Below, piece by piece: positions 30,182 through 39,277 of a stretch of DNA of 64,000 bases. Position 1 is the stretch's first letter. Each line of letters starts with the position of its first letter. Origin of the DNA: Pascua guehoae (lineage: Eukaryota; Basidiomycota; Tremellomycetes; Trichosporonales; Trichosporonaceae); assembly GCA_001600415.1 (NCBI GenBank), contig BCJX01000001.1:3129574-3193573 (forward strand), written 5' to 3'. Both the position numbers and the translations under genes were made by a program. The notes under the pieces are model-generated. The model saw only the letters and a list, made by a program, of their open reading frames with translations, was not told the origin of the DNA and did no database searches.

Positions 30182-30454
30182 TCCACCCGTGCACCGGGAC
30201 AGTGGCGTAGCGGCCAGCCCAAGCCACGTCCACTATGTGATGTCTTTGCCCCCCACTGGCGGTTTTTTCTGCTGGTTCGAGATCGAGACTCGTTCGGGTG
30301 TCACCCGTGCCACGGCGTCCCGGCTGGACTGGGTATATGTATACACGAATGCATGTGTTTTCCACTCTGGGGTTGTTGCTGTCTTTGCGCGGGTCTTGGT
30401 GCTGTTTTTGTTGGTGCTTTTTGTTGCAATAAGTGACTGCCTTGTAGCGCTGCT

Positions 30455-30479
30455 CGCGGCGCCCCGCGGGGGCGCCGCG
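30455..30479. repeat. Perfect GC-only hairpin, 11-bp stem
   Basis: CGCGGCGCCCC and its exact complement are separated by the three bases GCG. It lies about 275 bp after the stop of the acidic secreted-protein gene and could stop or pause transcription, but it lacks a U tract. A related GC-rich block is seen near 54880-54920. Confidence 0.75.
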
Positions 30480-30590
30480 CGGCGCGCACCCTTATAAGCA
30501 TACAATTCAGTATCTCCGCTCGTCATGTTACTCTATCCTCTAGTTTCTACAACACTTTTGTCGTTGCTTTTGCCACTGTTTTTGCCAGGT

Positions 30591-30660
30591 GATTGCCACT
30601 GTCTTTGCCGCTTTGCCACTGTCTTTACCACTGTCTTTGCCACTGTCTTTGCCACTGTCT
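30591..30660. repeat. TTTGCCACTGTC tandem repeat
   Basis: Five to six 12-nt units of the form ttKccactgtct are arranged head to tail with few changes. They are in non-coding DNA. Confidence 0.75.
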
Positions 30661-31119
30661 TTATTCCTATTTCTGCTACAACTCTAATCACTCCCCCCGT
30701 CACCACTTTGCCACTGCTGCTGCCACTGTTGTTGCCGTGATCTAGCCATTCCATTGCCTGACCCCCGCTCTCTCCACCGCTTTCACGACTACTTTTCCCA
30801 CTCAACCGTGCCTTTTGCCACACAACGTGCAACTGGGCAGGTGCGTTCTGTGTGATTCGGCAATGGCGGGAGAACGGTGCCAACCTCGTGTCTGAGCAGG
30901 ACCTATTCCAGAGATATTGTAGCACACAATACACTGCCGTAAAGCGAATCAGCAGACAATAATGTCACTGCCGAGGCGGCAACAATAAACAAAAATCAAA
31001 GGACACTTCCCTCTTCCTCCTGTTAGGGTGGGTGGGTGCAGTGGCGACAGGGGAACGGCCACACATGGCCGGGACTACTGCAATAGCACCATGAAGACGC
31101 GCTATCCATATACCCAAAA

Positions 31120-31400
31120 GGTACAGGTGCGACCGGAAAGTATTGGGACTGCCACATTGCGCTCTGCCGCATGCGATGTCGAGCATGGACACTCTGTTGT
31201 CAATCTGAGGGTACGAGTAGAAGCCGTGCATCAGGGTAACTTGTACCATGTCGAGCTCAATGCCGTCTTGCTATCCACCATGCACGCCAATCTCACGGCG
31301 GCGGGCCCTACATTTTCCTGTATTTCCTGTACGATACCCTGCGTGCGTGCGACCAAGCTCAAACGTGGCAGTCTCAATACTTTGCGGTCACACCTGTATC
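31120..31400. repeat. Imperfect inverted repeat (36-nt arms, 209-nt spacer)
   Basis: The left arm at 31120-31155 and the right arm at 31365-31400 are complementary at 32 of 36 positions. A third, related copy is found at about 54580-54622 on the minus strand. The structure is like a small non-autonomous element or MITE, but no target-site duplication could be confirmed by eye. Confidence 0.6.
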
Positions 31401-32130
31401 CTAAATACCGTCGAGAGGGCACCTCGGCGGATTCGCTTCATGAACATGTCGCTGAGAACGCGGCTGATAGCGTGTACTATTACCACTACGACAATGACCA
31501 ACCACGAGTGGGGACGTTGACGAGAAGGTGGAGAGAAAGGAGGTTAAGGGGCAATTGTGTGTTGGTTGCAATAAACAGTCCGCATGCTGTCCTCCCCTGC
31601 CACACTTGTCTCTGTTTGTCGTTGTCCCCCACCCCAACCACGCCTAGTCGATTGTTGTGGCTGTCCATCCGCTCCGCCCTGGGCGGGAGGGGACAAGTGC
31701 CACAAGTCTCCGCATGCACGCGTGATACGTTTCAGGGCCAGGGTCAGACATGGTGCGCATCCTGTTCTGACACGCTCGCACTGCACACTCCAGGCGCAAA
31801 GAGCACCAGCATCGCTGCCGTTACCCCCATCTAGGTCCAGCTTAATCAAGAGGAGTATCGCCAATCCTGTCAGAATCACCGTGTATCAGCCTCCTCGGTG
31901 AACAACATTATGCCAAATATTCCATCCAACCTCGTAACCGGCGGCTAGCATGGTGACGTCAAGTGGAGGTTCCTCCACCGGCGAAGAAGAAAACGAGTTC
32001 GTTCCATCCCCACCATCCACCGACGGCCATCCATCTGACTCCATGATCTGCGCAAGCCCTCCACATCACCGTCGGTCGTCGATCGAGTGCCAAGGGCATG
32101 CGTGTCGGCATGGCACTATGGCGACCAAAC

Positions 32131-32138
32131 TATATATT
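32131..32138 (+). promoter_or_regulatory. TATA box of the alcohol dehydrogenase gene
   Basis: TATATATT is 109 bp upstream of the ATG at 32240. Confidence 0.6.
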
Positions 32139-32239
32139 CCAGCGACATGACCGCGTCATGGTCCACACCGCTCTCAACTTTACAAATCCCACACTACCAC
32201 TCGACAACTACCACCAACACCACCACTACCAATATCGAC

Positions 32240-33889
32240 ATGTCGGCGCCCGCAAAGTTTGGCTGTTGGGTCGCGCACAACACGGACTCGGTCAAGGGCC
32301 AGCTCGAGTACCTCGAGCTCGAACCCAAGGCGTGGGAAGAGGACGATATCGATGGTGAGTATGTGGTCACCGTGGCAGTGTCAACTTGACCGTGTCTCCA
32401 CGCGTACCCAAGCCGACAGAGGGGCAGGCCCGCGACTAACACCTCAAAGTCAAGATCCAATACTGCGGCATCTGCGCCTCGGACGTCTCGCTCATGGGCG
32501 GCGAGCTGTTTGAGTTTCCCGACCCGACCGTGTGCGGGCACGAGATTGTCGGCGAGGTCGTGCGTGTCGGAAACGAGGTCAAGGACATCAAGCTGGGCAT
32601 GACAGTCGGTGTTGGCGCGCAGTGCGACTCGTGCCGCGAATGTGAGACGTGTAAAAAGGGTGAGTTCGGGTGCACGGGTGGGAGTAGACCGGGACGGTGA
32701 GGCCGTATATTCGTTCAATGCATGGTGGCACGCTGGAGAGGCGTTTGGAGTTATCGTGAAACACGACTGCACAAAATATCACACTTCCGCCCTCTACATA
32801 CCCCCGCTCATTCCCGCTGACCCCGCCAGACGACGACCAATTCTGCTCCCAGCTAGTCTACACGATCGGCGGTACCTTCTCGCGCGGCAGCGCAAAGGGC
32901 TCGACGGCCCAGGGAGGCTTTGCAAAGTACTGGCGTGGGCGGGCGCGTTTCGCCATTCCGATCCCGGACGGTCTCGACCCGGCCGCCGCGGGCCCGCTCA
33001 TGTGTGGCGGCATCACCGTCTACTCGCCCCTCAAGCAGTGGGGGGCAGGGACGGAGCGGAAAAACGTCGGTATTCTGGGAATCGGCGGGCTGGGCCACAT
33101 GGGTATCATGATCGCAAAGGCGATGGGGGCCCAAGTGACTGCCATTTCGCGCGGGGCGGGCAAGAGGGACGACGCGCTCAAGCTCGGTGCCGACAAGCAT
33201 ATCGCCACGGGCAAGGATTTGGGCGAGGATTTCAAGGGCCACGAAGAGTCGCTCGACCTCATTGTGTGCACTATTAGTGAGTTCAGTCGCGGGGGGCACA
33301 GGGCAACATGAAGGCTTACGGAGCAGACCCGCCCGAGCTCCCTATCAACGACTACCTCAAGCTCCTCAAGCCCCGCGGCGTCATTGCCCTCGTGGGCATC
33401 GTGCCCAAGCCCCTCGAGGTGGCGACCTACTCGTTGATCGTTAGTGAGTATTGGGTGAGCCCACGAGTAGTCTCGTCCTTTGGAGCGGTACATATTTGCG
33501 TGCATTGTGGCAGGCCAAATGGGGGGCTCGTACTCTGGTACTTTGGTACTGGGACATGTTTGGCTGCTCTGTACGGTCCACTGCCGTCCACTCGGCATAC
33601 CCAGGTCTGCGTCACCGCTTCACTCCATGGCTCTGCGACGCCTTGACGCTCCTCGCGGCTCTTCAGCACAGCTACTGACCAAACAGAGGGTGCAGCGATT
33701 GCCGGCTCCATTGTCGGCTCGCCAGACGACCTCCGGGACCTCCTCGCCCTCGCAGCCAAGCGCAACCTCAAACCCTGGATCCAAAAGTACAACATGGACG
33801 ATATCAACAAGGCCATTGTGGCGTTTGGCGAGGGCAAGCCGAGGTATCGCTTTGTGCTTGTGAATACCGACCAGGGCGGCAAGATGTAA
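32240..33889 (+). CDS. Zinc-dependent alcohol dehydrogenase, cinnamyl-alcohol/ADH6 type
   Basis: Five exons (32240-32354, 32450-32659, 32830-33276, 33327-33443, 33687-33889) encode 363 aa. The start has the KFGCWVAHN block. The catalytic zinc site is seen as CGICASDVS, the GHE of CGHEIVGEV and a later Cys in GPLMCGGITVYSPL. The structural zinc site is the four Cys of CDSCRECETC...FC, joined across intron 2. The nucleotide-binding motif is GILGIGGLGHMGI, the GxGGxG of the Rossmann fold. This is the CAD/Adh6 family: NADPH-dependent reduction of aromatic and medium-chain aldehydes in the cytosol. It lies between two secreted repeat-protein genes with no obvious functional link. Confidence 0.92.
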
Positions 33890-35407
33890 AAAGCCGAGTA
33901 GAAGCGAGCACGGAGGTACAGGTGTGGGATGCAGATTGCAAACGACGCGAGGCACTGTTTTTGCTGTATCAAGTTGAGGCCCCAGGGGGCGGGTTCCCTC
34001 GTTTGTCGTCTGATCCGGGTTCACTCCACGCGGATAGCAGTGCAAAAGCGCGCCGTGGGGCGCCCCAACTCATCACAGCCCAAAGGACATGCCGACCAGG
34101 CAGGGAATGGCACTCAGTGGGCGGTGTAGCTACATTGCGTACAATGGGATTCCCAGAGAGCGTCTACGCTTGGCGTCGCACGCAACACCCTGAACGCGGC
34201 AGTGTCAATCTTCTCTAAACGCATCTGTTTCAAGTCGCCGAGAGCGTCGGCCGTTCTTGGTCGTAAGGGAGGGGTTGTCTTGCTCTTCGCCATGTCCGTG
34301 ATGGGGTTCGGAGGGAGCATTGTGCACCGCCTTGCCTTCGGAGTACGCGTGGTTGCTCCGGGCACTATTGTGCACCGTTGTGCACCGCGTGGTTTCACAC
34401 GCCGGCCCATACCCCCGTATGGTTGATATCCGTGGTTGCACCGCTATCGAGTTGTCCTCACTCAAGTGATGGGTACGCCACCGTGCCTGTAAATGCTACG
34501 CCTGGGTGGTCAATACGACGCCTGGGTCCTTGTTTTGTACAGTCAGGTGAGGTTGTTGGGTTTCATTTTTGGGAGTGTTATTTCATTTACTCTCATTCTG
34601 CACTGCCTCTCGGCGTTCTCAGTGACATTTACGGGTGGACTACATACTCTGGAGAGGTAGTTTTGATTTCCCAGTGGGTTCGCAGACCGATGTGTAAATC
34701 GGCGGTGGGTGGCCAAGGAAGTATCTGCTCAAAAATAGGGTGCCACGAGCCCCACCCCGGTGGCCGATGAGGCCGGGGACACTGGCAGCAAGGGGTTTTC
34801 CATCATGCACCGCACTGCAGTCTCTCCATTGTTCTCTTCACCGCCTCTTTCGGCACCTCGGCATCATTGCTTCTCCATCATCGCCTCCAGGGCAGTGCCG
34901 TGCCACCATGGACATTGTCTCATACCGGCTCATACCGGACCGGGAGGTCCTTGTGGATCAAGTACCACCAACATGCCAGTCCGTATTCCGACCCCTAGCG
35001 TCGCATCACACTCAAAGTGGCGTTTATGCCACCCCTGTATCACAAGAGGCGTCCAACTCCACACACCCCAGTTTCTTGTTTCGCCATGTGTATCGGCCTT
35101 CAGAGGACGGGTATCCATTGTTTATCGACGGTGGTCATCACACCCGGCGATGTATAAATACCTACCCATTGGCACTCGGGTTTGCTTCAACTCCAACTTC
35201 CTCTTCATTCTCAATCCCACCGCTCACCGAGCACCCTCCCCCCCCCCCCCCCCCCCCTCCCATACTTGAACCACAACACACCCACCCCTCTGCGCCTTGT
35301 GCGTCGCCGCACACCCACCTCCGACAACTCCATCACACTCCACCGACCAAACTCGTCTTGCACCCACCAACCCACCCAGTACACCCACTCAGTACACCCA
35401 TCACACC
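33890..35407. other. Intergenic region upstream of the SWDDGNDDE-repeat gene
   Basis: I could support no gene in 1.5 kb. A TATAAATA box is at 35153-35160, a poly-C tract of about 20 at 35229-35249, and a CCACC/CA-rich leader follows to the ATG at 35408. Confidence 0.5.
35153..35160 (+). promoter_or_regulatory. TATA box of the SWDDGNDDE-repeat gene
   Basis: TATAAATA is 255 bp upstream of the ATG and precedes a C/A-rich leader, the same promoter plan as in the gene at 29099. Confidence 0.55.
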
Positions 35408-36391
35408 ATGCTGTCCATTTGGCACTCCCTCGTCCTCTTCCTCGGTGTGGCCCAGGCCGCACCCTTTTGGCCTGCATATATGGGATTAATAGATGAGGCA
35501 GGTAGATCACAAGTCCTGGCCGACTGGACGAGTGTCCAGTTCGGAAACACCGACACAGCCTACCACAAGCCAAACATTACCCCTGATGGCAAATACGTCT
35601 GCGAAGTGGAAGGCAGAATTGTCATGTGCCCGCCCAAGACAACGTCAACGACCCCTGCGCCCACCACTTCAGCGGCCCCGACTACCACCGCCACTCCCGC
35701 ACCTGTCGTGACACAGACGAGCACGCCCCTTGCTTCCGCAGCCTGGGATGATGGTAACGACTGGCAGGATCGTGAGGTCTCGGATGGTGGCTACGCCTCG
35801 TCCCAGGACGCGTCCTGGGACGATGGCAACGACGATGAGTCCTGGGACGACGGCAACGACGATGAGTCCTGGGACGACGGCAACGATGACTCGTCCTGGG
35901 ACGACGACAACGACGACTCGTCCTGGGACGACGACAACGACGACTCGTCCTGGGACGACGGCAACGACGACGAGTCCTGGGACGACGATGAGTCCTGGGA
36001 CGATGGCAACGACGATGAGTCCTGGGACGATGGCAACGACGACGAGTCCTGGGACGATGGTAACGACGACGAGTCCTGGGACGATGGTAACGACGCCGAG
36101 TCCTGGAACGATGAGTCCTGGGACGATGGTAACGACGCCGAGTCCTGGAACGACGATAGGTCCTGGGAGGACGGCAACGACGACTCGTGGGACGATGGCA
36201 ACGACGCTCCCACCGAGACTTCGAACCCGGACCCCACCACTACTTCCGAGAAACCTGTGTGGCCCGTGGCGAGCTGCATCCCTTCCGAGACCTGGACGCG
36301 TATTGGTTGGATCTGGGGCCAGATGCGCTGCTGGATCAACGGGGTCGAAAATGACAACTATCCCGCCCCGACCTTTATCCCCTGGCGTTGA
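35408..36391 (+). CDS. Putative secreted protein with SWDDGNDDE tandem repeats
   Basis: A single exon of 327 aa. The signal peptide is MLSIWHSLVLFLGVAQA before APFWP. A short unique domain (about residues 20-80, with two Cys) and a Thr/Pro/Ala-rich linker come next. About 16 units of SWDDGNDDE and variants follow (about residues 135-268), encoded by 27-nt DNA repeats. The end has WPVASCIPSETWTRIGWIWGQMRCWINGVENDNY with two Cys. The repeats are highly acidic with one Trp each. There is no membrane anchor, so the protein is probably secreted or wall-bound. I do not recognise a family; repeat number is probably variable between strains. Confidence 0.75.
   Translation: MLSIWHSLVLFLGVAQAAPFWPAYMGLIDEAGRSQVLADWTSVQFGNTDTAYHKPNITPDGKYVCEVEGRIVMCPPKTTSTTPAPTTSAAPTTTATPAPVVTQTSTPLASAAWDDGNDWQDREVSDGGYASSQDASWDDGNDDESWDDGNDDESWDDGNDDSSWDDDNDDSSWDDDNDDSSWDDGNDDESWDDDESWDDGNDDESWDDGNDDESWDDGNDDESWDDGNDAESWNDESWDDGNDAESWNDDRSWEDGNDDSWDDGNDAPTETSNPDPTTTSEKPVWPVASCIPSETWTRIGWIWGQMRCWINGVENDNYPAPTFIPWR
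35812..36212. repeat. 27-nt coding minisatellite (SWDDGNDDE)
   Basis: About 16 in-frame units of TCCTGGGACGAYGGCAACG followed by two acidic codons. Some units are shortened to 15-18 nt, which is a sign of unequal exchange or slippage. Confidence 0.9.
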
Positions 36392-36631
36392 TGCAGGCTC
36401 GGATGCTGGTGGCGGCCATCACCACTTGGGCAGCGTAAAGGCGTCTGGTACAGCCGAGCTCTCAAGTGGCCGCTGCCCATCGGCCGCGTCGCAGTGTGAC
36501 TCTCATTCTTTATAGTATTAGCTATCTCAGTTCCTCATGTTCATGTATATACTCTTTACCACTGCTTTCAGTCCCATCTCTGCGTTCTGGTCCTACTGTA
36601 CGCCTGATGTGCCTACCCGGTTTTTTTGTAG

Positions 36632-36789
36632 TACAGTGGCCGTCAGAAAGGTTGCGACTGCTTCCAGGGCGGGCTCAGGTATGTTTGACCTAAAGCCTCT
36701 GATCTTCTGCCTTGCAGTATGCCAGAAGTCTCATGGGATGGGCGTGGCGCAACGCATTGGAGGTCGCAACCTTTCTGACGGCCACTGTA
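36632..36789. repeat. Perfect 27-bp inverted repeat with 104-nt spacer
   Basis: Arms 36632-36658 and 36763-36789 are exact reverse complements (core GTCAGAAAGGTTGCGAC). The element begins 240 bp after the stop of the SWDDGNDDE gene. The arms resemble those of the repeat at 31120-31400 in base pattern. Confidence 0.85.
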
Positions 36790-37112
36790 TGGGGCTGCCA
36801 CACGAAGGCTTTCTTTGAGTTGGTCGGTCTGAAGCACCCAACTCGCCACTGTGTGTTAACTCGTCTGCGGCCCTTTGGACTGCTGCCTGGGTTGGGCCCC
36901 TTGCCGACTCCGTCGGCTTCTTCCCTGGCTACTGCCTCCCCCTCTCCGTCGGCGTCTCCCTCACCCTCTCCAGCTTTTCCCCCAGGTCCCGCCAGTATCT
37001 TCGTCTGCGGTCTGAGTCCCCTCTCGCCCTCTTCATGCTCTTCTCCCCACAAATATCGTTCCTGCCTATCACCCGCCTCGTCCTCCCTGTCACTCCCATG
37101 CTGATTATCGTC

Positions 37113-37236
37113 TCTTCGCTAGTATATCGGTTAGTATAATCGCCTCTCAAGAGAGAGCCCGGCAACAGCGAGCTGCGAGCAGCTCGTCACCAGCTGGAGA
37201 TCGCGATAGAGCAGGGTTCGACTCCCTGGCGGAGAA
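37113..37236 (+). tRNA. tRNA-Glu (anticodon CTC) with a 52-nt intron
   Basis: The acceptor stem TCTTCGC (37113-37119) pairs with GCGGAGA (37229-37235) in seven pairs including one G-T, and A at 37236 is the discriminator. The D-arm is GTAT/GTAT (122-125 and 134-137, counting from 37000). The anticodon stem ATCGC (37139-37143) pairs with GCGAT (37203-37207), and the loop reads C-T-CTC-A before the intron. The T-arm is CAGGG-TTCGACT-CCCTG with a perfect B box. The intron (37150-37201) sits after position 37, the canonical place. It contains GAGAG, complementary to the anticodon, and a GAGCTGC/GCAGCTC hairpin. A TTTTT Pol III terminator follows at 37239-37243. Confidence 0.9.
37150..37201 (+). 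other. Intron of tRNA-Glu(CTC)
   Basis: Removal rejoins the 7-nt anticodon loop and the five-pair stem. The GAGAG run near its start can pair with the anticodon CTC and its neighbours, as in the bulge-helix-bulge cut by the tRNA-splicing endonuclease. Confidence 0.85.
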
Positions 37237-37238
37237 GC

Positions 37239-37243
37239 TTTTT
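37239..37243 (+). terminator. RNA polymerase III terminator
   Basis: TTTTT three bases after the tRNA 3' end. Confidence 0.85.
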
Positions 37244-39152
37244 GGTCCGGTGAGGGAGAGGGGCCTGTGCGCATGTGCGCAGTGAGTGAGCGAATTTGAA
37301 GGCGGTATGATGGTGGGAGACACGGAGGGTGTCCTCCATGAGTGGAGCCTGGGACCTCCCAACTGGCGGCACTTTACCAAAGCATGGGCACGGTGGACGC
37401 TTCCTCGTGCCGAGCGACACAGCGGCCACATGTGCCCGGCTGTCGACACCCCTTGCGTTGCGATGTGTCCAGATGCACTTTTGCGTCAGTCACAGATTGC
37501 ACAGATACCATCGTCAAGGACACCGCATCAAGGACACGATGGGACGTTCCGCTCCTGTGACGCGCGACGCGAGGTCGACGCCTGGTACGCGACGCGCTGA
37601 CCGACAAGCAGTCCTGGCGACCCATCTGTTCTGGCCGTGTACCTTCCTAATCGGGCAAATCTGGGACGCACGGGGTGCCTGGTACACGGCAGCGTGGAAT
37701 GGTGGAACCTTGGGAATGCTCCGAAACCTCCGAGGCCGCGGGTGAGAGTGTGCTCGAGCTTGATCAGTGGACAAGTTTCGGTGTAAAGGTTGTGAGAGGC
37801 TCTCCATGCGGCTGGGTCAGTAAGGGAGGGTAGACATGTCGTAGCACTTTGGATCGGTTCCGCCGTCGTTGGCAGCAGGTAGTCAGCATATGAGCCACGT
37901 TCGTTCAGAAGTGAGAATCCACGCGTTTGAACGTGGAGGTGGTGTCGCGGGAGATGAACGCGCGCGATCAATGCACACTGCAATCGAGTTCTTCCACGAC
38001 GTTCTAGTTCGAGTGTACGATCATCCATGGCAGTCTGGAGCCAGTGGTGAGAGGTGAGTCTGGGAATCGAGACGCCACCCACATGTCCAGATTGAGGGCC
38101 AGAGATGTCCTTTAGGTATGTGGGTACCCACCCAGCCCACCTTGCTCCTGGCTCTCGTCTCAGCAAGTCGCCCGCCATGACACACTCATGTCATCGGACC
38201 GGTGCCCCGGCCCCATTTCAACCTTCATACTATCGCTTGCCGCTCGGGTCTCGCTTCTACAGTTGTCCACGAACGTGCTCGTCACCATCAACATACCGAT
38301 ACGGAGAGGCCCCGGACAGACCACTGCTGTGGCCAGCGTCCAGATGCCTCGATATCGGAACGATCAGGTGGCGCTACACCGTGTCACTCTCACGACATGG
38401 GTGGGTTGGCCAGAGCGAGCGGGTCGGCCAGCTCCGCTCCTCCCCGGTCAGGGCTGGGCAGCTTCGAGACCCCGTCCTTTCCGTCACGAACCCCAGAATC
38501 TAGATAACGCTACGCGACACGACGAGGTTGCGGCATGTGGAGATCGAGGACAGAGTGTGTGACACCAGGGGGCGGGGAAGGGGACGGGACCTGGGTGGGG
38601 TGGGGGGATGAGACGTGACTTGTTACAGTTGACGGTTGGTGGTGGGTGGGAGAAACCCAAGAAGCCAAAGCTCCACCCCAGGTCCGGGTCCCGTGAGTTC
38701 GTGACGTGGGAGTGTGGCACTTGGGAAACTGGGCGTGGTGGGATCGACCGCCGTGGCATTTGTGGCATTAATATTGTCGACAGGTGCCTCAATTTTTTTC
38801 CATGCTGGGAATCATCGGGCTTCCGATCGCGAGAGAGACGAAGAGACTCCCGCCAGTCGATGGTTGCTGCTGCGGCTCCTCGCCAACCGGTGCTCCGAAC
38901 TCAATACGTAAGTGGCTCCGCTGAGCTGGGTAGATTAATGTCCCAGTTTCACAACATGTGAGTCGACACGGGCAAGTTGGATCAGCTCAGCTTACGCCGA
39001 TTGCTGGTCAGTCGTCGTGGGCCCGTTACAGTGTCCCCGGCACCAGTAACCACTAATCTGAGACTCGCCCCGTCGAGGGACGGCGGAATGTGAGACGTCC
39101 GAGGCACCAACGCGTCAATGTTGCCGTCGGTGCTGGCGACGACGGTAGTGAC

Positions 39153-39277
39153 AAACGACGCGGTAATCATAAACGACGCGTACTGCCAAACGGCGCGGTA
39201 ATGGCAAACGACGCGGTAATGACAAACCTCGCGGTACTGTCAAACGACGCGGTACTGTCAAACGACGCGGTACTGCC
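39153..39277. repeat. 18-nt tandem repeat, about seven units
   Basis: Units have the form AAACGACGCGGTAMTGNC, in one frame on the plus strand (reading NDAV plus two residues). No gene is evident around them. Confidence 0.8.

Larger units (their letters stand above)
30182..32239. other. Intergenic region with repeats and inverted-repeat element
   Basis: No gene could be supported over 2 kb. The region has a GC-rich hairpin (30455-30479), TTTGCCACTGTC tandem repeats (30591-30660), the two arms of a 36-nt imperfect inverted repeat (31120-31155 and 31365-31400), and a TATATATT box at 32131 serving the dehydrogenase gene. Confidence 0.5.

Noticed and set aside
31028..31834. 268-aa plus-strand frame
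   Set aside because: It runs across both arms of the inverted repeat; no domain is seen and it is probably chance.
37528..38178. 216-aa minus-strand frame in the gene-poor region
   Set aside because: No recognisable motif, no ATG-context or splice support, and base usage unlike the real genes; not enough to call.
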